Source of the DNA: Cycas panzhihuaensis
Lineage: Eukaryota > Cycadophyta
DNA: 64,000 bases
Direction of reading: 5' to 3'
NCBI GenBank assembly: GCA_023213395.1
Contig: CM041465.1
Location: 111,297,741-111,361,740, forward strand
How positions within the stretch are numbered: the first letter of the stretch is position 1; the number at the start of each line of letters is the position of its first letter. Both the position numbers and the translations under genes were made by a program. Below are positions 12,663 through 26,259 of this stretch, one piece after another. The notes under the pieces are model-generated. The model was not told the DNA's origin. It saw only the letters and a list, made by a program, of their open reading frames with translations, and did not search any database.

Positions 12663-12870
12663 AATGAAAAAGTACCTTGAAAAATAGAAAATGCTTGAAA
12701 AAGTAGAGGTGCTTGAAAATAAAGAGCACGTGTGCTTGATAAAAATATAAGATAGATAAGAGCACTAAAAATAGAAGTAAAGACCTCTCAAACATAGCTC
12801 AAATCATCCCACTTCAACTACTAGACATAGACACATGTATCAATTGGGGCTCAACCACCTCTAAATAATT
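10557..12870 (-). mobile_element. Copia element C, 5' half, interrupted by A-B
   Basis: Minus-strand Ty1/copia element of the same family as D (43200-46240). Its gag start, protease and integrase regions align with D, and it breaks off at 10552-10556, where A-B was inserted. The remaining RT/RNase H part is expected left of the window. In the leader, 12841-12865 matches 46389-46413 of D almost exactly. I could not define an LTR. Confidence 0.75.
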
Positions 12871-14700
12871 TAATTTTGTATTAAACTTGAGTTAGAATGA
12901 GATATTTAAGCACTATTTTGCTTAAGAGGTTATTTTGTACAAAGCTCACAAAACATGAATTAAATTTAGTCCTTTAAAAAGCATATCAAATAAGTTCAAA
13001 TGAGACTAAGTAATCATTTGTTTTAAAGATAAATGAGTTAAGATTATAATATTTTAGATAAGACCAAAATTCAATATTCTATGACAAAGTTAGACCCTAA
13101 AGAGTACAAATTGGTCAAAATTTTTAATGAAACTCTTTAATACATAAAGTACTATGAAAATACTACATCCATATTAAGATATTAAATGGACTATGAAAAT
13201 AAACCCAATATATGAGTGTGATCAGTCGTTCTAACTAAACAAAATTGTAGAATATAATGATATTAACAATTTCAAAAATAGGCTTCAAGTATAAAGTTTA
13301 TGCATATCCAAGTAGGAATAAGTACTTGAAAAGTAAAACCAATCCCTTAAAATGTTGTTAAACCCTCTTGAAAAATAAATTCCTAGTCATATGAACTACT
13401 TATATGGACTTCAAGTTAAGTAAATGGGGGATATAAAATAGTGAAACTTAGTAGAATATGGAAAGTAGTTAAATTTCTCAAAGTGAATATAATAATAAAT
13501 ATTCAAAAAATTTCACCAACTTTTTTAAAGATTTGTCAACATTGTTTTATAGGTCCTGTAAGTCCTTTAAACACAAACCAAATTCTACTTTTAAAAATAA
13601 CTTGAAATCTATGGTCATAGAGATGATATTGAGATATTTAAGATTTGGAATAAATAAATATAGTATTATTGATGTAGAGATCACCATAGTTTATGCAAAG
13701 ATCACTAAACTTTAGTTATGGGACTTAACATGCTACCGAGAAGACATCATAGATAAACTATTCATGGAAAAAAAAGAAAAAAAAGACTGGCAACTATCAA
13801 CTGGCATATTAAATCAAGAACCAATGGTGATTATAGTCTTAACGATGTACCCATAGAGATAAGAATATGCAGTATATCTATGGGGGATAACACAACTAGT
13901 GTCTATGCATGGCATGCTACTTGGAGATGAGATAGATCTTATGGCATGCTGTTAGCGAGACCAACCAACAACTTGTTAATAAACTAATATGGATGACTTG
14001 TAAATAAATACATAATGGGGAGAGATAAATACTCTAATAAGCACATTCCTCCTAGATGGAGATAACTTGATGAGAGGAACTTGATAAGATATCAAGCTCA
14101 AGGTGCAACAAGGTTGGGAGTTCTTTACTTATCGATTGATTATTAGACAATAAACTAAAATATGAAGACAAGAACCAAATAGGCATGATAATGTTAGTAA
14201 ACTTGAATATATTTAGACTCCCTCCTTATGATGAAATATGTTGAAAGACCTAGTTCAAAAAATTATATAGATAGGATAAAATAGAATCAACCAAATGTAA
14301 ATAGACCCAACAAAAGACTAATTTCTATAAACCTAAACAAATAGAGATTAATATATTTTCCTTGATGCATAATGCTAGACGTAATAATAAAACATAATCG
14401 CCTTTAGACCACATATATAAATTAATATCCTTCTACTAATCCATAAGACCAAATACTAGTGCAAAATACATGCACCTTCAGACCACACACTGGCATAGTC
14501 ATAGATAAATAAAAATAATGTGCATAAGATATTTTCTTAATAAATTTCATATACAAATTCAAATGAAGTTATCAATTATACACATATAAATAACTTAAGA
14601 ATGGATATGTATTTTGATATTAACAAATGTAATGATCAAACCCACACTAAAGACATATTTAGAATGGGAGCATTGAATGAATGAGAGGATGTAAAAGTGA
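12871..14700. other. AT-rich DNA without recognised genes
   Basis: No coding frame, LTR or known repeat recognised. The left edge could include the LTR of element C, but no second copy is available to define it. Near 13725-13960 a GCATGCT-containing motif recurs three times in loose copies. Confidence 0.5.
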
Positions 14701-14702
14701 AT

Positions 14703-14795
14703 ACTATAATACTAAATATTGGTATAAAAAGCATAATAACTATAAAAGTATAATAACTATAATACTAAATGTTGGTTTAAAAAGCATATACAATA
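14703..14795. repeat. 53-bp imperfect tandem duplication
   Basis: Two copies, starting at 14703 and 14756, of a unit opening ACTATAATACTAAAT and containing a GG-T-TAAAAAGCATA core. The second copy is incomplete. Confidence 0.6.
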
Positions 14796-15800
14796 CAATA
14801 GAAGTAAAGAAGAAGTAAACATATGAGAGGAATGCATTATTGATGAAAATTGGGATCAATGATCTCATAAAAGATATAGGTAGGATTATGAGGATGCTAG
14901 CACACACCTCAAGGTCAACTATTAAAAAGTACCACCTCTACCAAAATATAAGTACTAACATAGATTTGGATATTGGCATAAGATATGCATTATTCACATG
15001 ATTTGGATGCATTTAGCAAAATTAAGCTTGTGATGATTGGGTGGGAGTTTCCGAGAGGTTCCTACTAAATGGTTAAGAATAACCTTAACATTCCCAAAAT
15101 GGTCTAGATGGAGGATGCTCTTAGGTATCAAATAGTGGTTACAACAAGGAGCATGGGGTAGTTAACACAAGGGGGTTGACTATGGCAATCAAGAAATAGT
15201 AGTAAAGGGGATAATATCTGCATGGGTAAACATCCTTTCCGAAGGGGTTATTTAGATACATAAACTCTAATTAAGTTCTATTAGAAAATCAAATTGGGAC
15301 TTCACACTTAGTTGGGACTATATCTATCTATCTATCTATCTATATATATAATGCTTAAGTCAAGAAGCCATTGCTTACAAAGAAGTATAACTTGTTTAAC
15401 ATAATATTTAATGATGTCAAAGAAAAATAATATTGTTAGCCATAATTTTCACATGTTTATTTCCATTTCTCAGTAAGCACCCAATGCCAAATAGGGATAA
15501 TAATTTACAAATTCTATAGAGATGAAAATAATAAAACATAAATAATACATGGCTTAATAAAATTTTCCAAATATTAGTAATAGGACTCACAATAGTAATA
15601 TCTTATTATGTCTTATATATAAACAATAATAAAATGATTGTATAATGACATATGTAATGTGTATTATTTCACGAAGCACTAATGATTATGATAATAAGAT
15701 AATAATATAATTGTCCAATGACATTTATAGTGTATGATATTCCATAGGGCAACAATGATCACAATAATAATATAATTATTTGAGGTAATGGTCATCTAGA
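14796..15800. other. AT-rich DNA with short repeats, no gene
   Basis: No gene seen. It contains a short (CTAT)n run near 15323-15343 and two or three degenerate units of about 75-80 bp between 15636 and 15795, sharing a CAATGACAT / ATGTGTAT / AACAATGATNA pattern. They lie immediately left of the TA microsatellite. Confidence 0.5.
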
Positions 15801-15982
<182 letters not shown>

Positions 15983-16509
15983 GATGCAATAGAGATAAGT
16001 ATATGACATTGCAATGGGTAGATTATAATGTAAGATAATTAAAGCTAACATGTAAAATAATTGAGACTAACAACTTAATGTAGAGGTTGGGTAGTTTATC
16101 TCTATATATTTCTCTATGCTATTCTCTATAGCTTTACTTATCTCTATGTAAATCTTTAGTGAGAGTACTCTCAATATAGTTACACAACTTTATTTATGAT
16201 TTTATATATAGGTTATAGATTAATAGTTATATGGTACATTATAGATTAATAATCTTTATAGTTTTTGCTTGATGTAGTCTCTAAAATATTCTTTATTGAT
16301 TTTAGCTCCATGTATATACATAAGTCACTCAATGTTCTCTATAATATTTGATTTTATCTCTACATATATATGTAAGTCACTTAATGCATAGGAAACTAGA
16401 TTGATCTATGTGATTTACTCTCCTAAGATCAATGACATAGTTATAGGCCCACATGTGAGATGCACCCCAATATTTCCAAGAGATAGTGAAAGATATAATA
16501 GGTGATATA
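15983..16509. other. AT-rich DNA left of element E, no gene
   Basis: No coding frame recognised. A 25-bp motif ending TAAGTCACT(C/T)AATG occurs twice (about 16310-16335 and 16365-16387). It is the target sequence into which E inserted; the target-site copy is at 16510-16514. Confidence 0.5.
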
Positions 16510-16514
16510 AAGAG

Positions 16515-16909
16515 TATTACATGATCACATGTATCTAGAAAAACTACGGTACTAGCACTCATGATTAAGGCACTAAGAGGTTAAGGTCTAATCATTAACT
16601 TTTATGCACAGGCCATTAAAGTCATCAATAAAATATAAGACCATTCAACCTACCAAAATGATTATAGGGAAAAGGCTTTTTTTTATCTCTTTAAGGGCCA
16701 TAAATTATAGAGGAAGGTTGTCATATAATTATTTTCTCTTGTGAGATTGGTACTTTGATATTTTTCAATTCTCTTTTGTATCCATTAGTACTCATTGGTA
16801 TACTTCATATTTGTAATTTAGTTCTTGTTAATAAAAGTGATGCATTTCGTATTTATCTTTTATTATTATTATTTCTATGTGTCAGAAAAATTGGAATGGT
16901 CACATCCTA
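16515..16909 (+). repeat. 5' LTR of element E
   Basis: 395 bp, homologous along its length to 22775-23172. Both have the ATTACATGAT start, a TTAAGGGC block, an ATTATAGGGGAAA-like block and the CACATCC end. Confidence 0.92.
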
Positions 16910-16911
16910 AG

Positions 16912-16930
16912 TGGTTTTAGAGTTGGTTCA
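16912..16930 (+). promoter_or_regulatory. Degenerate tRNA-Met PBS of element E
   Basis: TGGTTTTAGAGTTGGTTCA, two bases after the LTR. It matches the plant initiator-Met PBS (TGGTATCAGAGC...) with mainly C-to-T changes. Confidence 0.75.
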
Positions 16931-19470
16931 GAATCTAGAAAAATAGCAAGCAAAGTTGACAGAAGTTAAAGAAAAAGGAAATTTTTTTCCCCTTGGTATA
17001 TCACTAGAAACCCTTCTTTGTGAGTTTTATTTTATTTCAAAATTCTGGTCAAATTTATCTTGTAATAATCTAATTACAAGTAGGGGGTAGAGACTTATCA
17101 ATCCTTCCTTTTCCTTAGTGTATAGCTAGAGACCCTACATTGGGGGCCCTTAAATATCATTGAGATCTCTCATTACTAAGATAAGCATACATGACTATAT
17201 ATTTATACATAAAGTAAAGCAGTATAACAATACTTATGTAAACTTCAAATAGAACCTAGCCATGGAAGTGAGACTTCATATACCTTTATGTATATTAGAG
17301 AACATGTATAGGTTCCCCCTACCAACTTAGATTAAGAAACCTATTAGGCATTTATCCCTTTATGGTGCACAAGTTAGTGATTAACACTTGGAAGTTACCC
17401 TTTATAAATACCCATATGCAATTGTTGACCTTACAAAGATGCACATTCCTCCATAGGTAGTGCCTTGAGATATTGAGTTGAGTAATACTATTGATATAAA
17501 AGTTTATTGAAGTGCTTATAAAGCTAAGCAAACCTTTGTTAGTATTTTGTAGGGTCCCTTTGTTAACCTCTATAGCTTCTATTATAAAGGCATTTATTAT
17601 AAAAATTGCTAAGATTACTATACTTTTGAAATAATAAAATCAAAATTTGTTGAGACTATTATACTTCTAAAAGATAACCCCTTCAAGTGATAAGATATTT
17701 AAATATACATGGACTGAGCCTACAACAACAACATTGCTTGAAACACCACAGTTTAAATCTTAACAAGTAATAATACAATAACCATATAAAAAGCACCATA
17801 GTTTGAGTTATTCCTATTTAAACCTTTAACAAAAATTCTAATTTAGTACCTAGTTGAGTCCATTTCCCATGTTTAGTCCACTCTATTAAAAAGAAAAGAG
17901 TTAGTAGGGTCACTTCAATGAATACTTCATTATTTTTAATGAAACCTATATCATTAAACTCATGACCAAAAAAAAAAAATTATCAATTTATATATCTTAG
18001 TTTGATTGGTGTGTTGTGTTGATTATTTTACACTATGTTAGTTTTAACTACCACTTTTGGTAATAATCGTCAAAACAGTATCCCTAGGCCTCATAATAAA
18101 AAAAAAATTACTTAAATCTTACTTATACTATTTTGATGAGCTTTTCGTGCTCATTTTAATATACTAGGTGATATCTACCCCCTTCTCCGCCCACTTGCCC
18201 TACCCAACCCCCTTCTTCTTATTTTTTTAAAGTCATAATCCCCACTTCTATAAGCTTCTTTTATCTATCTAAACCTGATTTAGTAAATATTCTTCTATCT
18301 CACCCATCCCATTTCCTTATATCCTCTTCTTTTTACTTGAGTCTTGCTTTATATAATTCCCTTCTTTCTACTTGATGCCTCCTACATCTTAAAAAAAATC
18401 CATTCTTGTATTGTAAACTTAGTTCACGAATTTTCATAAAGAAGTAAAGGTCAGCATATCTTCTCTTGCATCTAAGTCAAATATCACTATAATATTAAAG
18501 CAAATGCCTTAGATGTTAGTATAACCATCATATTTAATTTCTTAGTCAATAGGCATCATGCCTCTAATATAATAGATAAGCAAACCTCCTCTATGCCATC
18601 TGAAACCTCACCATAAGATCAATTTCCTACCTTTAATCTAGATCTAAATAGAGACAACACGTGTACATGGATAAGTAAACCAAAATCCTAATTCTCTCTT
18701 AACTGAATAACTAACATTTTTATCTATTCAAATGGAAGGCCTAACACATCATCAGTTTGGTTGGTGGTAATGAGAGTACTCAACAACCTATATATAAACA
18801 CATTTCTCTACCTAGGTTTTTAATCAATATGAAGAAACTTAGAACTAATATTTCTTTAATCAACTTATAAGATTAAAACAAGTGTCCTTAATTGAAGTTT
18901 ATATGAATAAATTTCAAAACCTATAAAATTACATCACCCAAAGATTGAATAAGCAAATCTACTTAAAAGAGTATATCAAAATATACCTAAAAACCTTAGA
19001 AATTTTAAATCTCAAAGATGTGATACAAATGGCTAAAGCAGTTAAGGTAGAATATGCAATAGAAAGAACATCATTTTTTTGACAAGATTCTACATGGCAC
19101 TAATGACCATTATAGGTTGAATTCCTACATTAATGGCCCTAATAAAATAACTCATAAAGACATTCTATAGAGTGACATTTGGAAGAACCTTCAAATAAGT
19201 CAATCCAAATCCCATCAGTAGAGGCACACAAATGCATTACAACTATACAATACTAAAAAAAGTAGACCCTTAAATACAATAAATTTTGTAAAGCTAAGAA
19301 AATAGTCTTCATAATTGATCCTAGCTTATCCTTAGAAGATGACTCTAATTCTAAACAAGAATTTGATGAAGAACCTTATTTAGAACCCCTCTCAAGTTTA
19401 GAACTAGAAGTCTCATTATCTCTAGTAGCCTCCTCTTTGTGACCTAAACCATTACATGTTAGAAGAATAC
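16931..19470 (+). pseudogene. gag: Leader and eroded gag region of element E
   Basis: About 2.5 kb between PBS and protease, the place of the 5' leader and gag in a chromovirus. I could not follow a gag frame or find a zinc knuckle; stops are dense in all frames. A homopurine A run (about 17968) and several pyrimidine tracts are present. The assignment rests on position only. Confidence 0.45.
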
Positions 19471-22400
19471 TTAAAATAATACCTATTACTATTTTGATTG
19501 ATGGCGGTTCATTGCTAAACTCCATTGATATTTTCTTAGCTAGGTAATTAAATCTTTATATTCTCAAAAAAATGGATTTACACGTTCCCTACTTAGTTAT
19601 TATAAACTTTATTATACTCAAATAATAAAAAAAAAATTACCATCCAAATTAGTACTTATAGGTTAGTATTTGATTTTTATGCCCTACCTATTGATGGATT
19701 AGATGTTATTCTTAGAGTCCAATGACTCTAAACATTAGGTACATATAGCATAAATAACTTACCCATCGATCCATTAATTTTATTTAAGGGTTATATGGGA
19801 AAAACCCATAAACTCCATAGTATATAACATCCCTCTAACAAACTAATTTCACCAAACTAAATAAAGAAATAACTAAGAAGCTAGTTCGACTATATTATAT
19901 GTATTAATAACATCCAAGCCTATACAAAATCTGTTGATACATCTAACATATTTTTAATAAATATTAAGCTATTTTTACCCCCCACATACTAGTCCCCCAC
20001 CATATCATAGGTGTTACCACACCATTGAGCTAAAAAATTCCTATGACCTTATCAGTATTCATCCATATAGAATTTCTATTTTTAAAAGAATGAGACAACA
20101 AAATTACCAATGAACTTATAGAAATAGAGGTAATTCATCCTAACAAAATCCCATATATTACCCTTATTATATTAGTTTAAAAAATGGTAGCTCATTTAAA
20201 TTATGTGTCAGTTATGGTGAACTTAATGAAATAGTCATAAAAAATAAGTTTCACACTCTAAAAATCAATGCCATGTTAAAAAAGATTCATGATGCCACGG
20301 TCCTTACTAAGTTAGATCTCTAATTAAGATACTACCAAATCCCTATTATACCTAAAGACTAGTATAAAATTATCTTTTGAACATACCGTGACCACTTCAA
20401 ATTTTTTGTTATACCTTTCAATTTGTGTAATGCCTTAACTATGTTTTAATTCCTAATGAACAAGGTATTTATCCCATATCTTAGGAAATTCATTATTGCT
20501 TTCTTAGATGATATTTTTATCTATAACATAGGCTTGACCATTCACATTCACAATTTATAGATAGTCTTAAAATCTTTGGATAAATACCAATTAGATGCTA
20601 AGCTCTCTAAATATAAGTTTGGTAAGTATAAACTACAATACCTTGGCTATATCATATATATAGATGGTGTTTAAGTAGACCCTAACAAAATAACAACTAT
20701 TATGCACTAGCCAACCCTAAGAAACCTTATCCTATTATATACTTTATTAGCTCTTACTAGATTCTATATGTAATTCATTTGAAATTATGTAACGTTAATA
20801 GTGTTATTAACTGATTTACTCTAGAAAGATTCTTTCCAATGGTCACCCACTCCTAATAATGCCTTTATCCATTTTAAAGATGTTATGCTTTCCACTTTGG
20901 TTTTGACTATACTAGACTTCTCTCAACCATTGCAACTAGAATATGACACATTAGGTTTTGGCTTGGCTTTAGTACTTATATAAAACCTATACCCAAATAC
21001 TTTTAAAATCTAAAAACTTAAAGACCATGAGTGTAGTTTATTAACCTACTAAAAGGAAATGAAGGCCATTCTCCATGCCATTAAGAAATGGTGATAATAT
21101 TTCATTGGATCAAAATTTACTATCCTAGCTTATCACCATATCTTTTGTCACCTATTAGAACAACTAGTTCTATCTAAGGAATAGGATATATGGGCTAAGT
21201 GCCTGTAAGTTTTTGACTTCAAGATCACTTATAAGAAAGGCCAAGACAATGTTGTGGAAAATACTCTTTCCTACCTAACAACTAACTTGTCCTTTATTCC
21301 TTCATAGGAATCCTCTATCAATGCCATCTCCTCACCCTATCCCACATGGGTATAAGGCCTAGGTTAAGAAAACTAATTTTAGTTAAATTATGACGAATGT
21401 GTCAATAAAGTTCATACTAAAAAATTGGTCCATATAGAATAATCTCCTTCTATATAGAAATTGCATATTTATCCACCCAACCTCTAAATTTGTTCCTCAA
21501 ATCTTACTAAAGTACTTCTCTACATGGTTAGAAGGCCATTATGGATTTGATAAAACTTACTAATGAATTTGTCCTGCCTTCTTTTAGTCATATATGAAAT
21601 CATCTATTTTAATATTTATTTTAGAATATGATATGCATGAGCATAATAAAGGTAATACTAAAGCCTAATTAGGGATATTACAACCACTCTACATTTCACA
21701 AGGGAAATAACAAGGTATTACTAAGGAATTCATTATGAGTCTACCTCTATCTGCATGGTATGAATCCATATTAGTGGTCATTAATTATTTGATAAAATAT
21801 ATGCACTTTTTACTAGTTCACACTTTATATAAAACATCATGTATTATAGATTTATATCTCTAAATGATATTTTGTTTATACGATTTTTTGTCAACCATCA
21901 TATGTAATCAAGATCTAAAGTTCATCATCTCCTTTTAGCAAGAGTTGTTTCAAGACTTAGGCATATCATTCAATATGAGTTTTGTGTATCACCCCTAAAC
22001 AAATGGCCAATCAGAATTTCTTAATAAAACACTAGAAACTTACTTACATTGTTATATATCTAAACACTAAATTAGATGGTCATCATAGCCCTAGTTGAAT
22101 ACCAGTACAATTTCTCTCACCACTTAGCCATAAGGATGTCTCCATTCATAGCCTTTTATAGTTACCCAACACCATCCTACCATATGTTAACAACTAACGT
22201 TTACACTGTGACCATACAATAAAATTTATAATATATGGACCAAATTCTAAGAACCCTTAAGCAAAATATAGGTACAATTGTAAATCAAATGAAGTAATTA
22301 GTGGACTACTATCATTCAAATCAGTCTTTTTCCATTGTGATTTTGTGTTCCTACACCTTTAACCATATAAGTAATAATCTCTTAAACATCATAAAAGTCG

Positions 22401-22760
22401 AAAGCTCAATCCTTACTACTATGGCCCTTATAAAGTCCTCCAATGTGTTGGTGAAGTAGCCTACGCCTTAGAACTCCTACCAATACCAATATTCATAATA
22501 TCTTCTATGTTTCTTCTCTCAAAACATATCTTGGAAAGGTCATGACTTCATAAACAATCCTTCTCGTATTGGATGAAGGAAAAACTCTAACTATTCTCCC
22601 AAAATACATCTTGGCCAACAAACAATGTCATCTCTAGAATAAGACAATTACTAAGTATTTAGTATAATGAGTTGGCTATAAACTAGATGAGGTGACTTGG
22701 GAATAAATAGATTTTGTCAATAAGCGTCCATATCTCCTTTACTTTAAGAACTCAAAATCT
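19471..22760 (+). pseudogene. pol: Degenerate gypsy pol with chromodomain (element E)
   Basis: Order PR-RT-RNase H-integrase-chromodomain. Protease: ILIDGGS near 19490-19510 (family DSGS), with the IDGLDVILR flap region near 19690. RT: from about 20176, with a clear SYGELNEIVIKNKFHTLKI stretch, TKLDL, and a preserved FLDDIFIYN active-site box at 20501-20527. RNase H covers about 20700-21290. Integrase core about 21700-22060, with CNQD at about 21902 and YHP.TNGQSEFLN near 21985-22020. Chromodomain relic about 22635-22710 (YLV.WVGYKLDEVTWE). Stops are frequent but the frame is mostly collinear, placing E in the chromovirus branch. Confidence 0.9.
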
Positions 22761-22774
22761 TAGAGGAGCAGACC

Positions 22775-23172
22775 TATTACATGATTGCATGTAACTAGTG
22801 GAAGTAGGATACTATCACTTATAATTAAGGCATTAGGAGATTAAGTGTTAGTTGTTAGCTTTTATATGTAGGCTATTAAAACCACCAATGAAATATAAGG
22901 TTATTGAGCTTGCCAATATAATTATAGGGGAAAGACTCTCTTTTGTTTATTTAAGGGCTATGAATTATAGGGGAAAGTTGTTGTATAATTATTTATTCTT
23001 ATAAGATTGGTACTTTAGTACTTTGAAGTTCTCTTTTATGTCCATTAGACCTCATTGATATACTTTAGTTCTATAATTATGTTCCCATTAATAATATAAG
23101 TGTTGCATTTCCTATTTATCTTTTTCCATTGTCATTTATATGTCCAAGAAAAATTAAGATAACCACATCCCA
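22775..23172 (+). repeat. 3' LTR of element E
   Basis: 398 bp, starting TATTACATG after a purine-rich stretch (TTAGAGGAGCAGA, 22760-22772) and ending CACATCCCA. It is followed by the target-site copy AAGAG. Confidence 0.92.
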
Positions 23173-23177
23173 AAGAG

Positions 23178-25761
23178 GAGGCTGATTGAGTATCAAGAGG
23201 GTATAGATTTAAAATATGATGGATAAGCAATGGATTACTAGATTGTTAAAGTGACTACAAAGCCCAATAATCATTGTAATTAAATATTCACCATTAAAAT
23301 AATTTATAAATGGAAAATAATTTCTTCAAATTTGGACATATTGTATTAAATAAAATTATGATGATTGCACAAAGCTTCAGGGTGTACAAATACCAATTAG
23401 GCATTATTCTAATAAGTCACATCCTTAACTAATTAATTTATTAATATCAACCAAATCATTGCAAGACTTGTGATAGATAATAAAATCATAGTGAAAAGAT
23501 TTTTCCATTTGTTATGACCTCTCTATTGATCTTGGATATGGAATAATGTTACCTATTATTATTCCTACATCTAGTTCTATTGCATTAAGTTACACTAGCT
23601 TCCTTTAAGGGAACTTTACTAATAAAGTAAAATATTAAACTTTAAATAGCTACTCAAACATTCGAATATCATTAAGTTTAAGTTGAGCATTATTATTTGG
23701 GCATTAATTTACATAGCATAATTGATACCATCTAATTACCATATATAGTACATATGACTTCTATCCTTAGAATGTCTTAGGTTGTAATATGGTATTAAGA
23801 TTAAGGTTTGGCATCTCTAATAAGAGTCAAGATCTAAATTAACTAGGAATATAACATAAGTTAGGAAAAAGCTTTTATGCATATCTAAGTATCCTTGGTA
23901 TAAGGGCATATATGAAAGAGGTATATAATAAATTATGTTCTTTAAGCACATTATTTCCTAACTTAGTAAGCATGTCTCTAGTAGTTAATTTTTTATGCAA
24001 AATACATAAGGTAAAATATTTTTTAGAGACTTTAGAGGGGATTTCCATAGTTACTTAAATATTCTAAACCAAGTGCTTTCAATGGGGTTATATATATATC
24101 TATTTATGATTAAATATTTTTGTTATAGGTTAGGTATTGCTAAAAGAAAAAGCCTTTAGGAAGAGATTATCTAATTTATACCCTAGCCTATATTAAATAA
24201 ATTTTATGTATATAGTGTAAAATCTATTCTCTCCTTCAAGCATTTAAAATTTGTATATATTCACTATTTAATAATAACTTAAAATTATCATAGATATACA
24301 TAATGATATACATATTTCATCACTTAAATAGTAATATGCAAGAAGGTATAATGGGTGGAAGCTTTAAAGGCAAACCCTAGTATTTCCTTATATTTCCTAC
24401 AACCCAGGAAATTTATAATCATCACAATAATAGGTAAATAAAAATATGTGCTTTGTGTCTTATATTTTGATGTTAGTTTAGTTTTTTCTTCTTATAAATA
24501 TATGATAACATTTAAGTATTGATCTAGTTGATGGCTATGTGAGTACTTAGTTAATGATGATTTTGACCATAGTTAGTGGCTATTAAAGTTGCCTAATTAA
24601 GCTTGATAGACTAAAGAAAAGTTTTTTTATACCTCTACAGATACTTGTTTCCCTCCTTCTATTTTCATTTATAGCATTACTCTACTTAGCTTTCGTTTTT
24701 TCATACTTTTCTTATCAAAATTGATATTTTTCTATGCATTTACCCCCATCCTATTATGATTTCTATTTGTCCAACTTTGAATTCTCTCATTTTGTTTATA
24801 TTTTTGGTTATTCTACCTTGATTTCTATCTATTTTGTCAACTTTAGAATCTTTGTAATATTGTAAAGTTCATTATGGTACTATAAAGTATAACTTTATAG
24901 TACCATGGTAAACTTCATAGGATGAAAATTTTCACTTCCAAATGTTTTTAGCCTTTATGGTACCTAACCATGGGCGATATATCAAATATCATTACAACCA
25001 TGGGTTATCCATGGATGTCATATAAACCATGGGCCAATTGATGCTCTAATGTTAATTGGAACCAAATCTATAGGACATTTGCCTATGGTTTTGGCCCATA
25101 GTTTCTAGTAAACAATGGGCCCAAAACCACCAAGCTTACCCCTTCCTTTTGCTTATTTATACCCCTCTTATTTGATCAAATGGGAGGTAAAATTTTACAA
25201 GGTTATCTTGCTAAAATACTATACAAATTTTAGAAGACTTTTATTATTTTCATACTTGCTTTTTGACTTCCATCTTTGGCTTAGAGAATGAAAATTGATA
25301 GCTATTGGAGACCTCTTTGATTAAAGTTGTATGTCACATGCATCTTTTATCAATCAAGAGTTAGGCCAATACCCCCCACACTACTTGAATTTTCTTTCTT
25401 TTTGAGTTATATTTCATTTTTAGTTTGTAACTATTTTTTATGATTTCATCTATTTGATTTCAGTTTAATGCTTTGTATACTTTATTTTTCTATTGTATAA
25501 GTGTCTTATAAGGGGAAACAAAGGCTAAGTACTATTCATTGAGCTAAGAATATGGTGGAAACCTTATTAATTTTGGGCTCTTTTTATTTCACTTTATTGT
25601 CAACTTTGAATTGCTACTTTCTTTTCAAGTTTATAACATCTTTTAATTATTAAATTTTAGAGTTTTATTGCATGTGCTAATTTGATAAGTGAATGATTAC
25701 TGTAATATATTTCATGTAGGTTGGAGACTTTTGGAGCAAGTTGAAGGCCCCTCTTTCTCTA
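23178..25761. other. Anonymous AT-rich DNA between E and H
   Basis: No gene, LTR or protein homology recognised over 2.6 kb. It contains a perfect palindrome (24874-24906) and, at about 24968-25130, five or more copies of ACCATGGG / CCATGG in a loose cluster. It ends in the sequence into which H inserted. Confidence 0.5.
24874..24906. repeat. Perfect 15-bp inverted repeat, 3-nt loop
   Basis: ATGGTACTATAAAGT, then ATA, then ACTTTATAGTACCAT. The arms are perfect, which is unusual in this decayed background. It would form a hairpin in single-stranded DNA or RNA. No flanking gene suggests a terminator or regulatory role. Confidence 0.85.
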
Positions 25762-25797
25762 TATTGAGCCTTTACCACATGAGGGTAGGTTAGTTAG
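25762..25797 (+). repeat. 5' LTR of H, left fragment
   Basis: Matches the start of the 3' LTR at 41466 (TGGTGAACCTTCACCACAT against TATTGAGCCTTTACCACAT). It is cut off at the insertion point of F; its last five bases, GTTAG, are the F target site. Confidence 0.75.
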
Positions 25798-26175
25798 TGT
25801 GTGTTGTGTCCTTTTATTGCATAAAGAAACAAGCATAGAAAGTCATAATCGATTGCAACCATTCACCATAGTGTAAAGACATGCAAACATGAGAGCACAA
25901 GGACCATCATCATTACATTATGATGGGTCGTTATAGTTCTCTCACAACCAGAGATGACCTAGAATAGTACACACAGAAGTAGGCTTTTTATAGTAGGCAC
26001 AAAATGTGATTGACTATATTTTATGTGACGATTGATTGATTATTATAATTCCCTCAAAAGGAAAAGCTTCCCCCAAACTCTTTACGACATGATATTTATA
26101 TTTGCTATAGCTTTGAGTTAGTTGCAATTGTTCCTAATACAAACAAAAAGAGTTACAACTTAAGTACCACACATA
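25798..26175 (-). repeat. 3' LTR of element F
   Basis: About 378 bp on the minus strand, homologous to 33764-34129. The two share the GGTTGCAACCATTCACCATAG block and a TTATGATGGGTC block, seen on the plus strand. Plus-strand ends are TGTGTG and ACACATA. Confidence 0.9.
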
Positions 26176-26187
26176 TCTCTCCCTTCA
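26174..26187 (-). promoter_or_regulatory. Polypurine tract of element F
   Basis: Minus-strand GAAGGGAGAGATA directly upstream of the 3' LTR start. This is the expected place and composition for plus-strand priming. Confidence 0.7.
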
Positions 26188-26259
26188 TAAAACTTACAAG
26201 TATTCTTACTTATAAGCCCAAAATCCAAAATGAGAAGAAAAGAAATAATACATGACAAT

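Larger units (their letters stand above)
16515..23172 (+). mobile_element. Full-length Ty3/gypsy chromovirus E
   Basis: 6.66 kb element with two LTRs, a primer-binding site, PR-RT-RNase H-integrase order and a C-terminal chromodomain. The 5-bp target-site duplication AAGAG is perfect (16510-16514 and 23173-23177). The LTR ends are TATTAC...CCTA and TATTAC...CCCA, decayed from the usual TG...CA. It is heavily decayed but structurally complete, with no nested insertion. Confidence 0.93.
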
